This document shows positions 10,923 through 22,085 of a stretch of 64,000 nucleotides of DNA, one piece after another. Under the pieces are notes generated by a model. That model saw nothing but the letters and a program-made list of their open reading frames with translations. It did no database searches and had not been told where the DNA came from. Numbering within the stretch: the first letter of the stretch is position 1; every line of letters starts with the position of its first letter. Where the stretch lies: the NCBI GenBank assembly GCA_001599675.1, contig BCHP01000007.1, positions 841,664 to 905,663 on the forward strand, written 5' to 3'. Made by a program: the position numbers and the translations under genes. This stretch comes from Basipetospora chlamydospora (lineage: Eukaryota > Ascomycota > Sordariomycetes > Microascales).

Positions 10923-13652
10923 ATGTGGATACTCGAGACGTCTGGCGATGCCTTCCAAGGTATGCCTCCCATATTCAGGAGCTGGGTCCGTCCGCCACTC
11001 GAGGGAAGTGCTAATTATGGACCCTTCTAGGCCGCCAATCCTGGCTTCGGCCCGGGAAGCAGTATCTGATCGGCCGGACGTCTTCTGAGCGTGAGAATCA
11101 TTTCCAACCCCGCCCTCGGCCTTCTATCCCTAATGCGCCGTCTAGAGAGTCAGTTCGTCATCACGCACAAAACCATCTCTAGGAAACACCTTACCATTAC
11201 CGTCGATCCCGTACAGGAGGGCCATGCGGTGAGTCTCCGAGGGCCCAACCTACCCTAAAGCTCTCTTCCACTGACATCCAGAAGCAAAGCCTCTCAAGCA
11301 GGTCTCGGGTGACAATCGAGGACCTGAAGACATCCAAGGGCACCTTCATCGATGGCGAGTCTATACAGAATCAAACATACGTCGTGTCTTCAGATCGCAT
11401 TGAGTTTACTATGGGTAAATGCCCTGATATCTTTCGGTACGCAGAAGTATCCACGCCTCTCCCAAGTCGAGCCAACGAGAACGCTGACATGCCCTCCTAT
11501 CTCCTCTAGTATCGTTTGGATTCCTGTCATCCTCACGTACTCCTTCACAAGCCGAGAAATGAAGAACGATCCCCTGACAACCCTGCGCGCCGACCTCGAA
11601 CAGCTCGACATCAAGTTTACGACCGAGTACAACATCAAGGCGACCACCCACGTCGTGTCCAAGAAGCGGAACACATCGAAAGGGCTTCAGGCGTTGATAA
11701 ATGGAAAATACATTGTCTCAAGCACCTTCACCGACGCGCTCGTTGCTGCTGCCACGCCCGTCGATGGAGACGCCAGTGCACTGGAGCTCGACTTCCAGAG
11801 CGCCTGGCCGAATGAGCTGGACCACCTGCCTGCCCGCGGGACTGACATGACTCAGAACCCTGCATCAGATTATGCGCCCGATCCCTTGAGGACAGACGTC
11901 TTCGCCGGCTATACCTTCATATTTTACGACAAGGCACAGTGGGAGAATCTTCTGGCCCCGATTACCAACGGGAAGGGCAAGGCGCTGCACTACGATGTCG
12001 TGCCCAACGAGACGGAGGTCAATGAGTTTGTGCGCTACGTCAAGTTGGTTGCTGGGGAGAAAGGCCTAGGCTCGTTTGAAGACGGAAGCGAGGGGAAGGG
12101 AGCCGTCGTTGTGAGGTACCTCCCTGCAAAGGGTGATGATATCCCTTGGTACGCCGAGTTCATCACTACTGTCTCGCGCCAGCTGGATCACCGCGCCATC
12201 GAGCAGAAGGAGTTCCTGGAGGCTATCCTCTTGAAAGACGCGCAGATACTTCGGCGGGCGCTGCCCGTCGATAGCCAGCCGCAGGAAGCGCGCGAAATAT
12301 CCAGCAGGGAGGCGGCCCCCGTGCGGAGAGCAACAACCCAGGATGTGGAAATGGTCGATTCAGGGGTGCGTGCGAGCTCCCAGGAGCCCAGCCAGTTTGA
12401 ACCGCAACTGCCTGCGCGGAGGGCTAGAGGCCGACGTCCAGCGACTAGGCGGTTTAAAGGCTTCGACGACGACGACGACGACGATGATGATGACAGCATG
12501 CCGGCCATACAGGAGTCAGCGCCGGTCCCTGAGACGGTTCTAGAGGAGACACACGCCACCAGCCACAACGACGATGGCGGCCTATTCGTCTCCCAGGGCT
12601 CGAGCATGGCCAGCCAGGAAGAGCGGCCGCAGACTCAGCGGACCACGCGCAAAAGACGAGGGCCACTTCACGACGACGATGAGATCATGGACGAGATCGC
12701 GCCAGCCGCGGCCGCCGCAAAGAGGAGGAGGATAGCCAGAGGTGAGGATCCCATTCCAAAGGAACCTACGCCAGACGCCATATCCGACGACGACGAACCG
12801 CAATCGAAGATTTCCCCGGCGAAGCCCAAAAAAATCAAGAAGGAGATCGACGTATTAGACGAGGCCCGTAAGGCTCGCGAGCGGATTGAAGAGCGGGCGC
12901 GTGCCGAGCAGGAGGACTTGGACCACCTCCCCGAGGGTATCGACCTCGCCGAGATCAGGAAGCTAGCCATTGTCGAGGAGATGCCCGTGAGGACTGCCCC
13001 CGTGGCGCGGGCGAGAGATCGCGACGGCGGGGATGCGAGGTGGGACCCGCGGTGGAACGGGAGGAAGAACTTTAAGCGCTTCCGGGCGCGGGGCGAGGCT
13101 GCGGGCCGGCCGATACACAAGGTGATCGTGGCGCTGGAGCAGGTCAAGACGAAGGAGTTTGGCATCGGGGATGAATACTGGCTCGAGGAGGAGAACTCTG
13201 CGCCTCCGGCCAACAGCCAGGCGCCGGGTGCGACTGCAAGCCAGCCCACGGGAGTGTCCGAGAGTCAGACGAGGCAGAGCCAACGGCAGCCACAGAGCCT
13301 GCCCACGAGGAGGCAGGCTTCGAGGAGGACCGTGTCCGATGATAGCAGCTGTGACGAGGACGATCATGCCGATCACGGCAGCGGCCACATCTCGCTGGGG
13401 ATTTCGGAGTTGGAGCAATCCGGGAGGCCGAGGTCTTCAAGGGCCACGACACAAAGGAGTACCGCTTCGCAGCCTGCGTCCACGAGGAGCCAGGGGAGAA
13501 GTGCGTCCGGGCAGAAAAGGTCTGCACCCGCCTCTGCGGTAGAGCAGCCTGCTAAGAGGGCGAGGCCGATGATAGGCGTCACCAGGGCGGCGGCTGCGAA
13601 CGAGGAGAGTGATGACGAGGTGGGCTTCAGGTTTGGGAAGCGTCGTCGGTAA
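10923..13652 (+). CDS. NBS1: Nibrin/Nbs1-type subunit of the MRN DNA-repair complex (FHA-BRCT protein)
   Basis: Five exons: 10923..10959, 11031..11090, 11146..11228, 11282..11436 and 11510..13652, giving 825 aa. Splicing reconstructs a complete FHA domain (GKQYLIGRTSSEQ, HKTISRKHLTI, TSKGTFIDG). Two BRCT-like regions follow (residues ~120-200, with THVVSKKR and GKYIVSSTF, and ~220-330). The long C-terminal half is acidic and disordered, with an Asp tract near residue 431 and basic patches (AKRRR, KPKKIKK). KNFKRF near residue 630 matches the NFK-type Mre11-binding motif of Nbs1/Xrs2 proteins. The family recruits Mre11-Rad50 and Tel1/ATM to double-strand breaks in the nucleus. Four closely spaced introns lie within the FHA region. 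The gene ends with basic FGKRRR. Family confidence is high; the BRCT boundaries are approximate. Confidence 0.9.
12466..12492 (+). repeat. GAC/GAT trinucleotide run coding for poly-Asp
   Basis: An in-frame run of GAC/GAT codons in NBS1 encodes about ten consecutive Asp residues in the disordered region between the BRCT domains and the Mre11-binding motif. Length variation between strains would be expected. Confidence 0.8.
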
Positions 13653-13848
13653 AGGACTTTTCTTCAGAGGCGCTACTGGCAGGGAGATGGCGGATACCAA
13701 AATGCAAATGTTCATGTCTTAAGTCTATTCGCTGAGGGTATTTCACTCGGATGTTCCGCATCCGATATATGGAAAATGACCTTTCTGTTTGCCCATATGA
13801 AAAACTGTACATGCAAAGCGCTAGCTTTTGTAAAGACGAAGCGAACTA

Positions 13849-15108
13849 TTAATCCATGTCCTCCATACCACTAGCCGCCTCGTGGTCATCGACGTATATA
13901 CCGATCAAGCAGGCCTGCAGCATATTCTCGTAGTTCACCCAGGGATGCACCTCCCCGAAGAGCCTGCTCCCGTCCTTGCCCGCACACCTCATCAGCTCGG
14001 GCACGCCGCCCGGGTGGTACGGCGCGTACGGCGACATGTTGTACACGCGCCCGCCCAGCACCGTCCACGCGTCATTGCCCTTTCGGCCGTTCTGGCGCTT
14101 CAGCATGGCGGGGGTGACGCGGAGGTACGGCGTCTCGGGCGGTAGGCCGCGGAGGTCCGATGTCGGGCCGGATATGGCGGCCCAGTCCAGCGGGGAGTGC
14201 CCCGGCGCGAGGAGGACCTTGCGCGAGGGCTTCGCGGGCTTCGTGGAGTGTGTTGGCGGCGGGGCGAGGCTTGAGGAGGGCGCGGAGAGTAAAGAGGAGG
14301 AGGAGGAGGAGGAGGAGGACGGCGCGGGCGGGCCGCGGTTCGGGAGGGGGTTCGGGCGCTGGGGTTGGGCGAAGACGGAGGGGAGGCGGTTTGGGGTTGG
14401 CGCGGCGTTGGCGCCGCTGGAGGCACGCTGGGGGGAGTTTGCGGCCGGGAAGGCGGGGACGGGGGGCCTTAGGGAGGGAGTGGCGCCGTTGGACGCTCTC
14501 TGGGGAGAGTTCGCCGCTGGGAATGACGGGACAGGAGGGCGGAGGGTGGGTGCGGCGTTGGTTGTCGGCGGGGCAAGGGAGAAGCTCGGTACAGCGGAGG
14601 TCGGTTGCGACGCCGCGGCCTTTGGCGTTTTTTGCTCAGGACTCCCGGCGCCGTCTGCTTGGGCGGGTTCGGGTGCGCGGATTATGGGAGGCGGAGGCGG
14701 GGGCATCGCGGCGCGGTCCTTCGCCGCCTTCTCGTTCGCTCTCGGTGGCGGCGCATCGTCCTGTGATGTCTGTTGACTCGCCGAGGCGGGCTTCTCTTCT
14801 GGCGCTTCCGCCTCGTCCACGACTATAGCTACTCGACCAGCCGGAGACTGGCCTCCCGCAGACACCTTCTCGCTCGCTGTCTCCCCTGTTTGAAGACCAT
14901 CACGACTCGTGCGGACGTCCCGTGGGGTGGTCGGCTTATCGATGGAGGGTCGCGGTCCGCGCCAGGAGAGAAGGAAAGAATGAAACCATGTTGGCGGCCG
15001 TACGATGATCCAGAGGACTGAGGCGACAATGAGTGAGACGCCTATTACGCCCATCTTTTGGCACAAAGTGAAGGTCTGGTTGATTAAGCTCGTTGAGCAC
15101 GTTTGCAC
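13849..15108 (-). CDS. membrane-anchored cytochrome b5-domain protein
   Basis: Intronless minus-strand ORF of 419 aa. A hydrophobic segment near residues 18-36 (MGVIGVSLIVASVLWIIV) is a signal anchor; Met19 (15054) is an alternative start. Residues ~60-310 are a low-complexity linker rich in Pro, Ser and Ala with a repeated pattern (RPPVPSFPAANSPQRAS and RPPVPAFPAANSPQRAS) and a Ser run encoded by a GAG-strand repeat. The C-terminal ~90 residues are a cytochrome b5-like fold: VTPAMLKRQNG, AWTVLGGRVYNMSPY, HPGG with His ~365, and the second axial His ~388 in FGEVHPW. Spacing between the His ligands matches heme-binding b5 domains. Yeast Irc21 has a related domain. The protein probably sits on ER or another endomembrane with the heme domain in the cytosol (inference). 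Its stop is 196 nt from the NBS1 stop (convergent). Confidence 0.85.
   Translation of the reverse strand: MQTCSTSLINQTFTLCQKMGVIGVSLIVASVLWIIVRPPTWFHSFLLSWRGPRPSIDKPTTPRDVRTSRDGLQTGETASEKVSAGGQSPAGRVAIVVDEAEAPEEKPASASQQTSQDDAPPPRANEKAAKDRAAMPPPPPPIIRAPEPAQADGAGSPEQKTPKAAASQPTSAVPSFSLAPPTTNAAPTLRPPVPSFPAANSPQRASNGATPSLRPPVPAFPAANSPQRASSGANAAPTPNRLPSVFAQPQRPNPLPNRGPPAPSSSSSSSSSLLSAPSSSLAPPPTHSTKPAKPSRKVLLAPGHSPLDWAAISGPTSDLRGLPPETPYLRVTPAMLKRQNGRKGNDAWTVLGGRVYNMSPYAPYHPGGVPELMRCAGKDGSRLFGEVHPWVNYENMLQACLIGIYVDDHEAASGMEDMD
14294..14319. repeat. (GAG)n trinucleotide repeat within the cyt b5 gene
   Basis: About eight GAG/GGA units on the plus strand, read on the minus strand as TCC codons giving a run of nine Ser in the linker of the cytochrome b5 protein. 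Confidence 0.8.
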
Positions 15109-16718
15109 CCTCCAGGGGCCGGAAGTATTAATTCACTAGCATAACTTGCTCCTAAGAATTATGGAGGGGCTCGGGGTAACTTCGGATGATACATAAGTTG
15201 AAGTTCCTCGCCGCGCACCAAGACGGGCCAATCTAAGCTCCCTTGCAGCAATTATGTCGTTACTCCATATCAGTGCCTACACCCGTCGTAGCCATATGAC
15301 GGCCCCCTGGTGACTAGCTAAGTGCGACAAGTTTTGAACAATGACGCCCAGCGGCTGCTCTACTGTCTCCCCTCCCCCCTACACATGAACAAAGATAGAA
15401 AGGGGGGAAGGAGGGCGCTCTTGGCTTGGTAATAATAGAGCCCTAGTTGATTCGGGGTCTTCTGCAAGGGGACAAGACCCCCTCTCGTCTCCGAGTCGAC
15501 ATGTGGATCGGCCTCAGTTCGATCAGATGGACACTGAACATAGACGGTGGGTCTGCTCGTAATGTGCGGTGAGTGACAACCGGCAAGGGTCCACCGCTGG
15601 TTCTTTGGCCTTTGCTGCAGTCTGCATCGCCCGCATGAAGTCCAACATGGGATGGAAATGACGTTGGGTTGTTTATAATATTGGACTCGTCCTATAGGGG
15701 AGTATGCGTGAATGAGTCGCGTATCTGAGGAATTCCGGAAGTCCGCGACGACTTCACATCAATCCCCGCTGGGCATCCTCCTCCAGTCTTCCAATCTTCA
15801 ATCTTAATGACATTTGACCCCCGGTAGTCGCCCACTTGCTAATAATAGCTGCGTTTCACTACGGCCACACGGAAATTCGTGCCCGATTCGACTCCCAGCA
15901 AACGGATGTACAGGGACCAGCACAGGGATTCCCAAATCATCAACTCCGTTCGCCTTGAGAAAGGGGAGGAAGCCCCGGTTCATGTCGGAACGGACGATAA
16001 AGTTGCTGGGAAGAAAGTGAGAGTCGTCAAGATGACCTTTCTGGGCCACCACTGAGATCCGAGGTCTGCGCAACAAAGGAAACGAGTCACTAAGGCGGCA
16101 GTTCTCCCACCCAGAGCCGCCAAGGAGATATCTAATATGCGGACACTCAATGCTACCACCCGATCATCACCAACACACTTTCCAAACAAAAACAACAAAA
16201 CAAAAACAATCACAACCACAACCACAACCACAAACCCCGCAACGCCAACGCCAACGCCAACGCCAATAACCACGACAACCTCCCGCTCATCAAGGCCTCC
16301 TGTACCGAGACTGTCAGCGACGAGGTCAGACATATACCCCGCGCAAAAATTGAATCCGACCTCGCTCGCCACCTGCAGGTCCCGCCCGGTTTCTGCCACT
16401 ACTACCACCATTGTCGCTAACGGGCGCACCCGGCACACCATCACCCCATCATCCCATTCGAGTCGGAATCGTCGCTCATCCCCACGCCGTCCCGTGACTT
16501 CGACGACGGCTGCTCCCTCGCAGCCAAGAATTCGAAAGCCCTCTCTGTTCGAATCGCTTAACCCAACAAGCATCTCCTCCACTCGCTCTCCAACACTAAA
16601 CACGACACCTCTCGACCCGATTACGATCTCCACGAAGCGAGACCGCCTACCTCTTATTGCCCGCGACCACAATGAGCAGGGTGGAATGACACGGCAAACT
16701 AGGACCTTTACCGCGACC
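15109..16718. other. divergent intergenic region with CA-rich leader
   Basis: 1.6 kb between the cyt b5 gene (minus) and the disordered coiled-coil gene (plus). From 16170 to 16320 it is strongly CA/AAC-rich with tandem ACCACA and AACGCC units, typical of a fungal 5' leader. An open frame continues from 16137 into the next gene, so this part could be coding if translation starts earlier. Confidence 0.45.
16204..16266. repeat. ACCACA and AACGCC short tandem repeats
   Basis: About four imperfect ACCACA units followed by about four AACGCC units upstream of the proposed start of the coiled-coil gene. If translated from 16137 they would encode Thr- and Thr/Pro-runs. Confidence 0.7.
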
Positions 16719-18728
16719 ATGGCCCCTGAGAAGGGGTCGTCTCACGCGCGGCAGCCGGCCCTCACGCCCTCCGTGGCCAAGGGCATCAATCGCACTCCGC
16801 TGACACCCAAGATCGCAACTCCCGCCACGGCCCCGAGGATAGCACATGCGGGGGTCACGACGCCACTCCCGAGGCGGACGCAGCAGCAACCACAGGGCGG
16901 ATATCAGGGCCCCGCGAGCGCCTCTAACAGGGACGACTATGTGTCACCGATATCCTCTTTCCTCAGCAGTAACGTCACCCCCAGGTCGGGGAGTCGCCAG
17001 AGCCGTCACGACAGCAACCATAGTACTCCCACGGGGACCCCGAACCCGGACAAGGATAAGGACGCGTGGGAATCGCGGTCAGGCCTTGGAATAGCTGGAG
17101 CCGACGGCGAGCCTGGGAGGAGGACGGTCACCTTCAGCCCATTGAGCGACAATGGCGGACACGGGAGGGATGCGCCGGCGCCGGCGGACTCCAAGTTCTT
17201 CTACGCCAGCGACGCGAAGGGAAGCCAGCAGCCGAAACCAGCACCACCGCCACCCCGTGCGGCAGCGAACTTCTTCTACGCGAGTGGCCATGCTGTCGAG
17301 AAGAAGACCAACCTCGCGCCCGCCCCGAATGTGTCCTTCACCCCGGCGCTGGGCCACGCACCGGAGAGCAAATTCATCTATGCGAATGGGAGCCCGGACC
17401 TGCAGCCTTCCCTCAAACAATCTGCACTCCCTCGGCCGTCCTCGGTAGTGTCGACGAGCTCGCGGGTGGCAACAGGCAGATTAAACCCGGCGACTGCCCC
17501 GGCTGCAGGGCAGCCGCTCGCCCAGCGGCCTTCATCGCCCGTCAAGATGCCGTCCCACTCATCACTATCAACCCTTAGAAGCGCAGCACAGCCGCCACCC
17601 AACGCGGCCCGGTCACCGACGCTGTTAAGCCACGCAGCTACGTCGCCCACCGCAGCGGCAAACCGAAGAGTCAGCAGCGGAAGCGTGTCATCGCGTAGAA
17701 GCCACTCCCGACACAGCAGCGTCTCGAACATCATGGTCGACCACTCCCCACCTGTGTCCAAGGTCCGCCCCTCGTCCATCGTGTCCTCAGAAGCGTCCAC
17801 CCCTTGCAGCACGACGAGCCACACCATGAACTTGTCCCCGTCATTCCAGCCAACCGAACAACCGCCAGCGGCACCGCGCCCAGATCCGATCGCTATCGCG
17901 GCCCCGGAGGCGATGCAGCCGGAGGCGCCCATGGCCAGTGACCTACATAGCCCTACCAAGACGGCGCACACGAGCGACCAGCTCAATGAGCTCATCTCCA
18001 ACGCTCGGAGGGATCGCAAAGTGCAGGACCTAGAGATTACCAACGCCTCCCTCGCGGCCATAAACAGGTCCCTCGAGCGGCGGCTGCGGAAGCAGACGGC
18101 GGAGTTGCGGAGGTACAAACGTCTCTCCCGCGCAGGGCGATTCTCCCTTGCTTCGACCACGGCCTCATCAATTGGAATGCCCGAGGACTCGTTGTTGACC
18201 GGGAGAGAGTCTAGCATTGACGGGCTTGAGCTGTCATATCTGAGCGAGGAGGAGATGATGCTCGGACAGATGAGCGAGGAGGAAACGGAAGACGAAGACG
18301 AGTCGTCCGAGTTCTCGGAGACGGACTCGGGATCTGACGGCTTGAGTCCCGAGGAGAGAGCGGCGAGGGACGCCAAGCACAGGCAGAAGGATGAGAGGAG
18401 GCTGGAGCTGGATCTGTCGAAGCACCGCGAACTCCTGGTGGACAGCCAGAAGATCAACCAGAGCCTCAGGAGGTGCCTGGGGTGGACGGAGGAGCTCATC
18501 AACGAGGGGAAGAAGGCGCTGGAGTACAAGGTGTCCGTGAGCGACGTCAAGCTTGGGGGCCGGGTCCTCATCGCCGAGGACGACGAGGACGAGGACATGG
18601 GCGGCGACGAGGCGAGTGATGGGGACGATGAGGGGGATAAGATACGCGGCGTGCCCGAGAGCTTACTGTGGGAAGAGGAGCCGCAGGATAGGGACAGTGG
18701 CGTAGAATTACCAGGGGAGAGTGGCTGA
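16719..18728 (+). CDS. large disordered protein with C-terminal coiled coil and three FFYAS-like motifs
   Basis: Intronless. The frame is open from 16137 (863 aa), but I place the start at 16719 because ACCATGG is the best start context and the upstream part is low-complexity leader-like sequence; this gives 669 aa. The first ~410 residues are rich in Ser, Pro, Thr and Ala and have three spaced copies of a short motif: SKFFYASDAKG (17188), ANFFYASGHAV (17266) and SKFIYANGSPD (17368). A coiled coil follows (about residues 420-480, DQLNELISNARRDRKVQDLE to LRKQTAELRRYKRL). Then come acidic stretches (SEEETEDEDESSEF) and a second helical segment (KHRELLVDSQKINQSLRRCL), and the tail is acidic. I do not recognise a named family. 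The architecture suggests a scaffold or cytoskeleton/polarity-associated protein; this is inference only. Confidence 0.8.
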   Translation: MAPEKGSSHARQPALTPSVAKGINRTPLTPKIATPATAPRIAHAGVTTPLPRRTQQQPQGGYQGPASASNRDDYVSPISSFLSSNVTPRSGSRQSRHDSNHSTPTGTPNPDKDKDAWESRSGLGIAGADGEPGRRTVTFSPLSDNGGHGRDAPAPADSKFFYASDAKGSQQPKPAPPPPRAAANFFYASGHAVEKKTNLAPAPNVSFTPALGHAPESKFIYANGSPDLQPSLKQSALPRPSSVVSTSSRVATGRLNPATAPAAGQPLAQRPSSPVKMPSHSSLSTLRSAAQPPPNAARSPTLLSHAATSPTAAANRRVSSGSVSSRRSHSRHSSVSNIMVDHSPPVSKVRPSSIVSSEASTPCSTTSHTMNLSPSFQPTEQPPAAPRPDPIAIAAPEAMQPEAPMASDLHSPTKTAHTSDQLNELISNARRDRKVQDLEITNASLAAINRSLERRLRKQTAELRRYKRLSRAGRFSLASTTASSIGMPEDSLLTGRESSIDGLELSYLSEEEMMLGQMSEEETEDEDESSEFSETDSGSDGLSPEERAARDAKHRQKDERRLELDLSKHRELLVDSQKINQSLRRCLGWTEELINEGKKALEYKVSVSDVKLGGRVLIAEDDEDEDMGGDEASDGDDEGDKIRGVPESLLWEEEPQDRDSGVELPGESG

Positions 18729-20182
18729 TATCCCTCCCCCTTCGGGACGGAATGTGCATGGATCTGGCGTCTGGTTGGTTGTGGGAAAGGGGACCAACAT
18801 CACCACTCTCTGAGTCAAAACAATGACCTCTTCTTTTCCTTTGTTACTATCTCATCCTTGCTGGTACTCGGAAACCAGGGGGCGGTTGGCGCAAAGGACG
18901 GCGTACAGGAACTGGGGTACGGGCACTATATCAGGGCCTACATTGCACCTGTATCGGTGGGACTCCTGTACCCGTTGGCTTATACGGCATGGACTGGGCG
19001 GGCTGATCGACGACGATGCGTTCAGGCGCCGCATTCTCCTTTGTCCCTTTTCTTTTTTTCTGCCTGAAGCCGACATCATCATATATACTGTACTAATAGA
19101 TACCCCCTAAATCTTTCGGCATACAACAGAGAGAAGAACTGTATCTAAGTGCCGCCTTATTGCTGTCGAGATTCCGAAGGAAATGCTAATACTCGAGAGC
19201 TTCATGTTGCGTTTCTACGGATCGAGATATTTGGCTAATCGGCATACAAAGGTCAGCTTCCTTATACTGATGAAATTGCTCCTTCATGGCCGAAATCGGT
19301 TCCTGTCAGATCAGTCCCTGCGCAGTGGAAGGGGGCAAGCACGTTGATTGAGTCGACGCCTCCTGCACGAGCTACCCCGCTGCCACTGAGTTGAGCTCCC
19401 AACCGCGCCAACACACTTCTTGGAAGAAGTAAGCTGTCAAGATTGGAACCGCACATGTATGTATGGACAGTAGTTCGTGAGAAAATGCCCGAGAGTTTCT
19501 CGTATTAATGCATTGATGGATATTTGATCGCCTTTTGATCGTGCTTCCTCGTTCGTATCCTCCACTCCCCGAGCCCATATCCGCTCGTCATATCGCACAA
19601 TTCATTACTTGTGCAGGTACTCGTACTCCTGTACAAGACAAGCCCCAACTATTATCATCATGGAAGCTCGTGGCTGCATGTACAGACCCAAAATCCCCTC
19701 TACCCCTCAATCACCAGCCCGTCCGCAGCATCCCGAGCGAGTACGTGTAGCTGCAGCCGCCGCCCGTGAAGCCCCATTCGTCGTGTCACTCTTTCGTATT
19801 GCTCAGGCTAGCTCACCGACACTTCCAATACTTCTCATCAGAGACATGGAACTCCCGAGTCCCTCAATGAGGATACCCAAAAAAAAAAAAAATTTAGTAA
19901 TGGAGAACTGGGTCCAGGGGACGCCGTTGGGTTTCGGCCAGACCCCTCCCCTGCCCCTGCCCCTGCCCCTCCCCCTCCCCCTCCGCCTCAGCCCCCGTCC
20001 CCCGCCACCAGCTCCATCGAGCCCGTTTTATCTTTTATCTCCAATATTGATCCTTCCCCCTTGATCCGGACAACTCACCACCGCCAATTCATAATCCTAA
20101 TCTCTACTCTTCATTTCTCCATCAACTGCCCTACTACTAGTATTAACTACCTATAGTTCCACCTTCTCACATCACTGTAAGA
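18729..20182. other. intergenic region upstream of UER, with C/CT-rich tract
   Basis: No gene recognised. An A-run lies at about 19879-19891. A strongly pyrimidine-rich region runs from about 19942 to 20060 and is probably part of the promoter/leader of the downstream epimerase/reductase gene. Confidence 0.45.
19943..19986 (+). repeat. (CCCCTG)n/(CCCCTC)n pyrimidine-rich tract
   Basis: About four CCCCTG units pass into CCCCTC/CCCCTCCG units, roughly 200 nt upstream of the epimerase/reductase ATG. CT-rich tracts just upstream of the start are common in strongly expressed fungal genes; a regulatory role here is inferred. Confidence 0.6.
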
Positions 20183-21274
20183 ATGTCTGCCAACAGGTAC
20201 CTCATCTGGGGCGGCGAGGGCTGGGTCGCCGGCCACCTCGCGACGCTCCTCAAGTCCCAGGGCAAGGAGGTTCACACCACCACGATCCGCATGGAGAACC
20301 GCGAGTCCGTCCTCGCCGAGATCGACCGCGTCAAGCCCACCCACGTCCTCAACGCCGCCGGCTGCACGGGCAGGCCCAACGTCGACTGGTGCGAGGACAA
20401 CAAGGAGGCCACCATGCGCAGCAACGTCATCGGCACCCTCAACCTCGCCGACTGCTGCTTCCTGAGGGGCGTGCACTGCACAGTCTTCGCCACCGGCTGC
20501 ATCTACCAGTACGACGAGGAGCACCCCATCGGCGGAAAGGGCTTCACCGAGGAGGACAAGGCCAACTTTGATGGGAGCTTCTACTCGGAGACCAAGGCGC
20601 ATGTCGAGGAGGTGAGTAGAGAGAAAGAAAGCCCCTGAGATCCGGGCCGGGCCCCATTCAACCCACCCGTCTCCTACCCTACCCTGCCCTACCCTAGTCT
20701 AGCCTACCCTCGTTGCGTTGCCTGGTACCTATATCCCGGGTGCTATGTTATGATTCCCGGTGTTATATGTCTATCGTTACTATTTCTAGAGTCCCCACGT
20801 CCACTAACCATCTCACCGCACCAGATCATGAAGCACTACAACAACACCCTCATCCTCCGCCTCCGCATGCCCGTCTCCGACGACCTCCATCCCCGCAACT
20901 TCGTCACCAAGATCTCCAAGTACGACCGCGTCGTCGACATCCCCAACTCCAACACCATCCTCACCGACCTCCTGCCAGCCTCCATCCTCCTCGCCGACCA
21001 CAAGGACACGGGCGTCTACAACTTCACCAACCCGGGCGCCATCTCCCACAACGAGGTCCTCACCCTCTTCCGCGACATCGTCCGCCCCGAGTTCAAGTGG
21101 GCCAACTTCTCCCTCGAGGAGCAGAGCAAGGTCATCAAGGCCGGCCGGAGCAACTGCTGCCTCGACACCACCAAGCTGACCACGAAGCTGGCCGAGTACG
21201 GCTACGAGGTGCCCGAGATCCACGAGGCCTACCGTAAGTGCTTCGAGAGGATGAAGGCCAACGGCGTGAACTAA
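20183..21274 (+). CDS. uer: nucleotide-sugar 3,5-epimerase/4-keto-reductase (UDP-rhamnose pathway, NRS/ER-like)
   Basis: Two exons, 20183..20611 and 20825..21274, giving 292 aa. The intron is 213 nt (GTGAGT...CAG) with a CTAAC branch point 19 nt before the acceptor. It is an extended SDR/RmlD-like enzyme. The N-terminal nucleotide-binding segment is YLIWGGEGWVAGHL (Gly-rich loop, residues 6-19), the catalytic pair is Y134-x3-K138 in FYSETK, and THVLNAAGCTGRPNVDWCEDNK is characteristic of plant NRS/ER and its fungal homologues. These convert UDP-4-keto-6-deoxyglucose to UDP-L-rhamnose with NADPH in the cytosol (established for the family). The first-step dehydratase is not in this window. The gene is short because it lacks the dehydratase half found in plant RHM fusions. 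It is convergent with the CAJ1-type gene. Confidence 0.92.
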
Positions 21275-22085
21275 AGGGGGAGTGAGGAAAAAGAAGAACG
21301 TGGAACTCAAAAAAACAAGGGGGCGGGGGTGGAAGAGTTCCGAAGCCCCTTTGCGAGTTCATTCTGGGTTCAATGCTCCTGGGAGTTTTCCACGGTTGGC
21401 GCAGAGGTTCCTTCTTTCGCAGTAGCTGGAGGATAGCGTCTCGGGATGACGGTGTTCGTACGGGTTCATTATTATGCCCAGATGTGGCCCCGTGGTGAAA
21501 ACGGAAGATACCAAGAGTCATCAATGCCCTTGATATATCCTTACTAGACAATAGATGGTGCCCTCCCTCGGTTCATCGATCTCCAGGATATCCCACTACT
21601 CTTCTACCGTTATTACCCCTTGGCATTGTATCAAGATCAACGCGCCCTTGCATGCCACTTCTCATCAGGCCAGGTGTAGGCGAATATCATATGCACTGTA
21701 TTATTGTATTGTCTATCCATAGTCTGGAGGAGATTAGAAAACAGACTCAGGTCAACTCCAGGGGATGCGGTTCAACGCAAAAGAGCATCTTCCATTACAA
21801 TCAGTGGCTTGCTGGCAGGCAAAAAGATCCTCCAAAAAAACAGGGGGTAGATACCGTCCAAAAAGAGGCCTTCCACCTCCGCCGCTTCTCCACCTTTTGC
21901 TACATCGTGCTCGCAGCCTTTTTCATTTCACGACCCACGGCATAGGTGGCCGTAGGATGGCAGCTTGGAAGTGAGGGCGAGGGGGACGGGGCCAAGATGA
22001 ACTGATGCAGCTCCAAACTCAACAGACAGCCTTGCATAAAGGGGGAGTGGGTATGTACATCAGAAAAGGCTCATGCATCATGAAT
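21275..22085. other. intergenic between convergent genes
   Basis: 3' flanks of the epimerase/reductase (plus) and the J-protein (minus). No RNA gene or repeat is seen; there are only short A-runs near 21308 and 21834. Confidence 0.45.
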
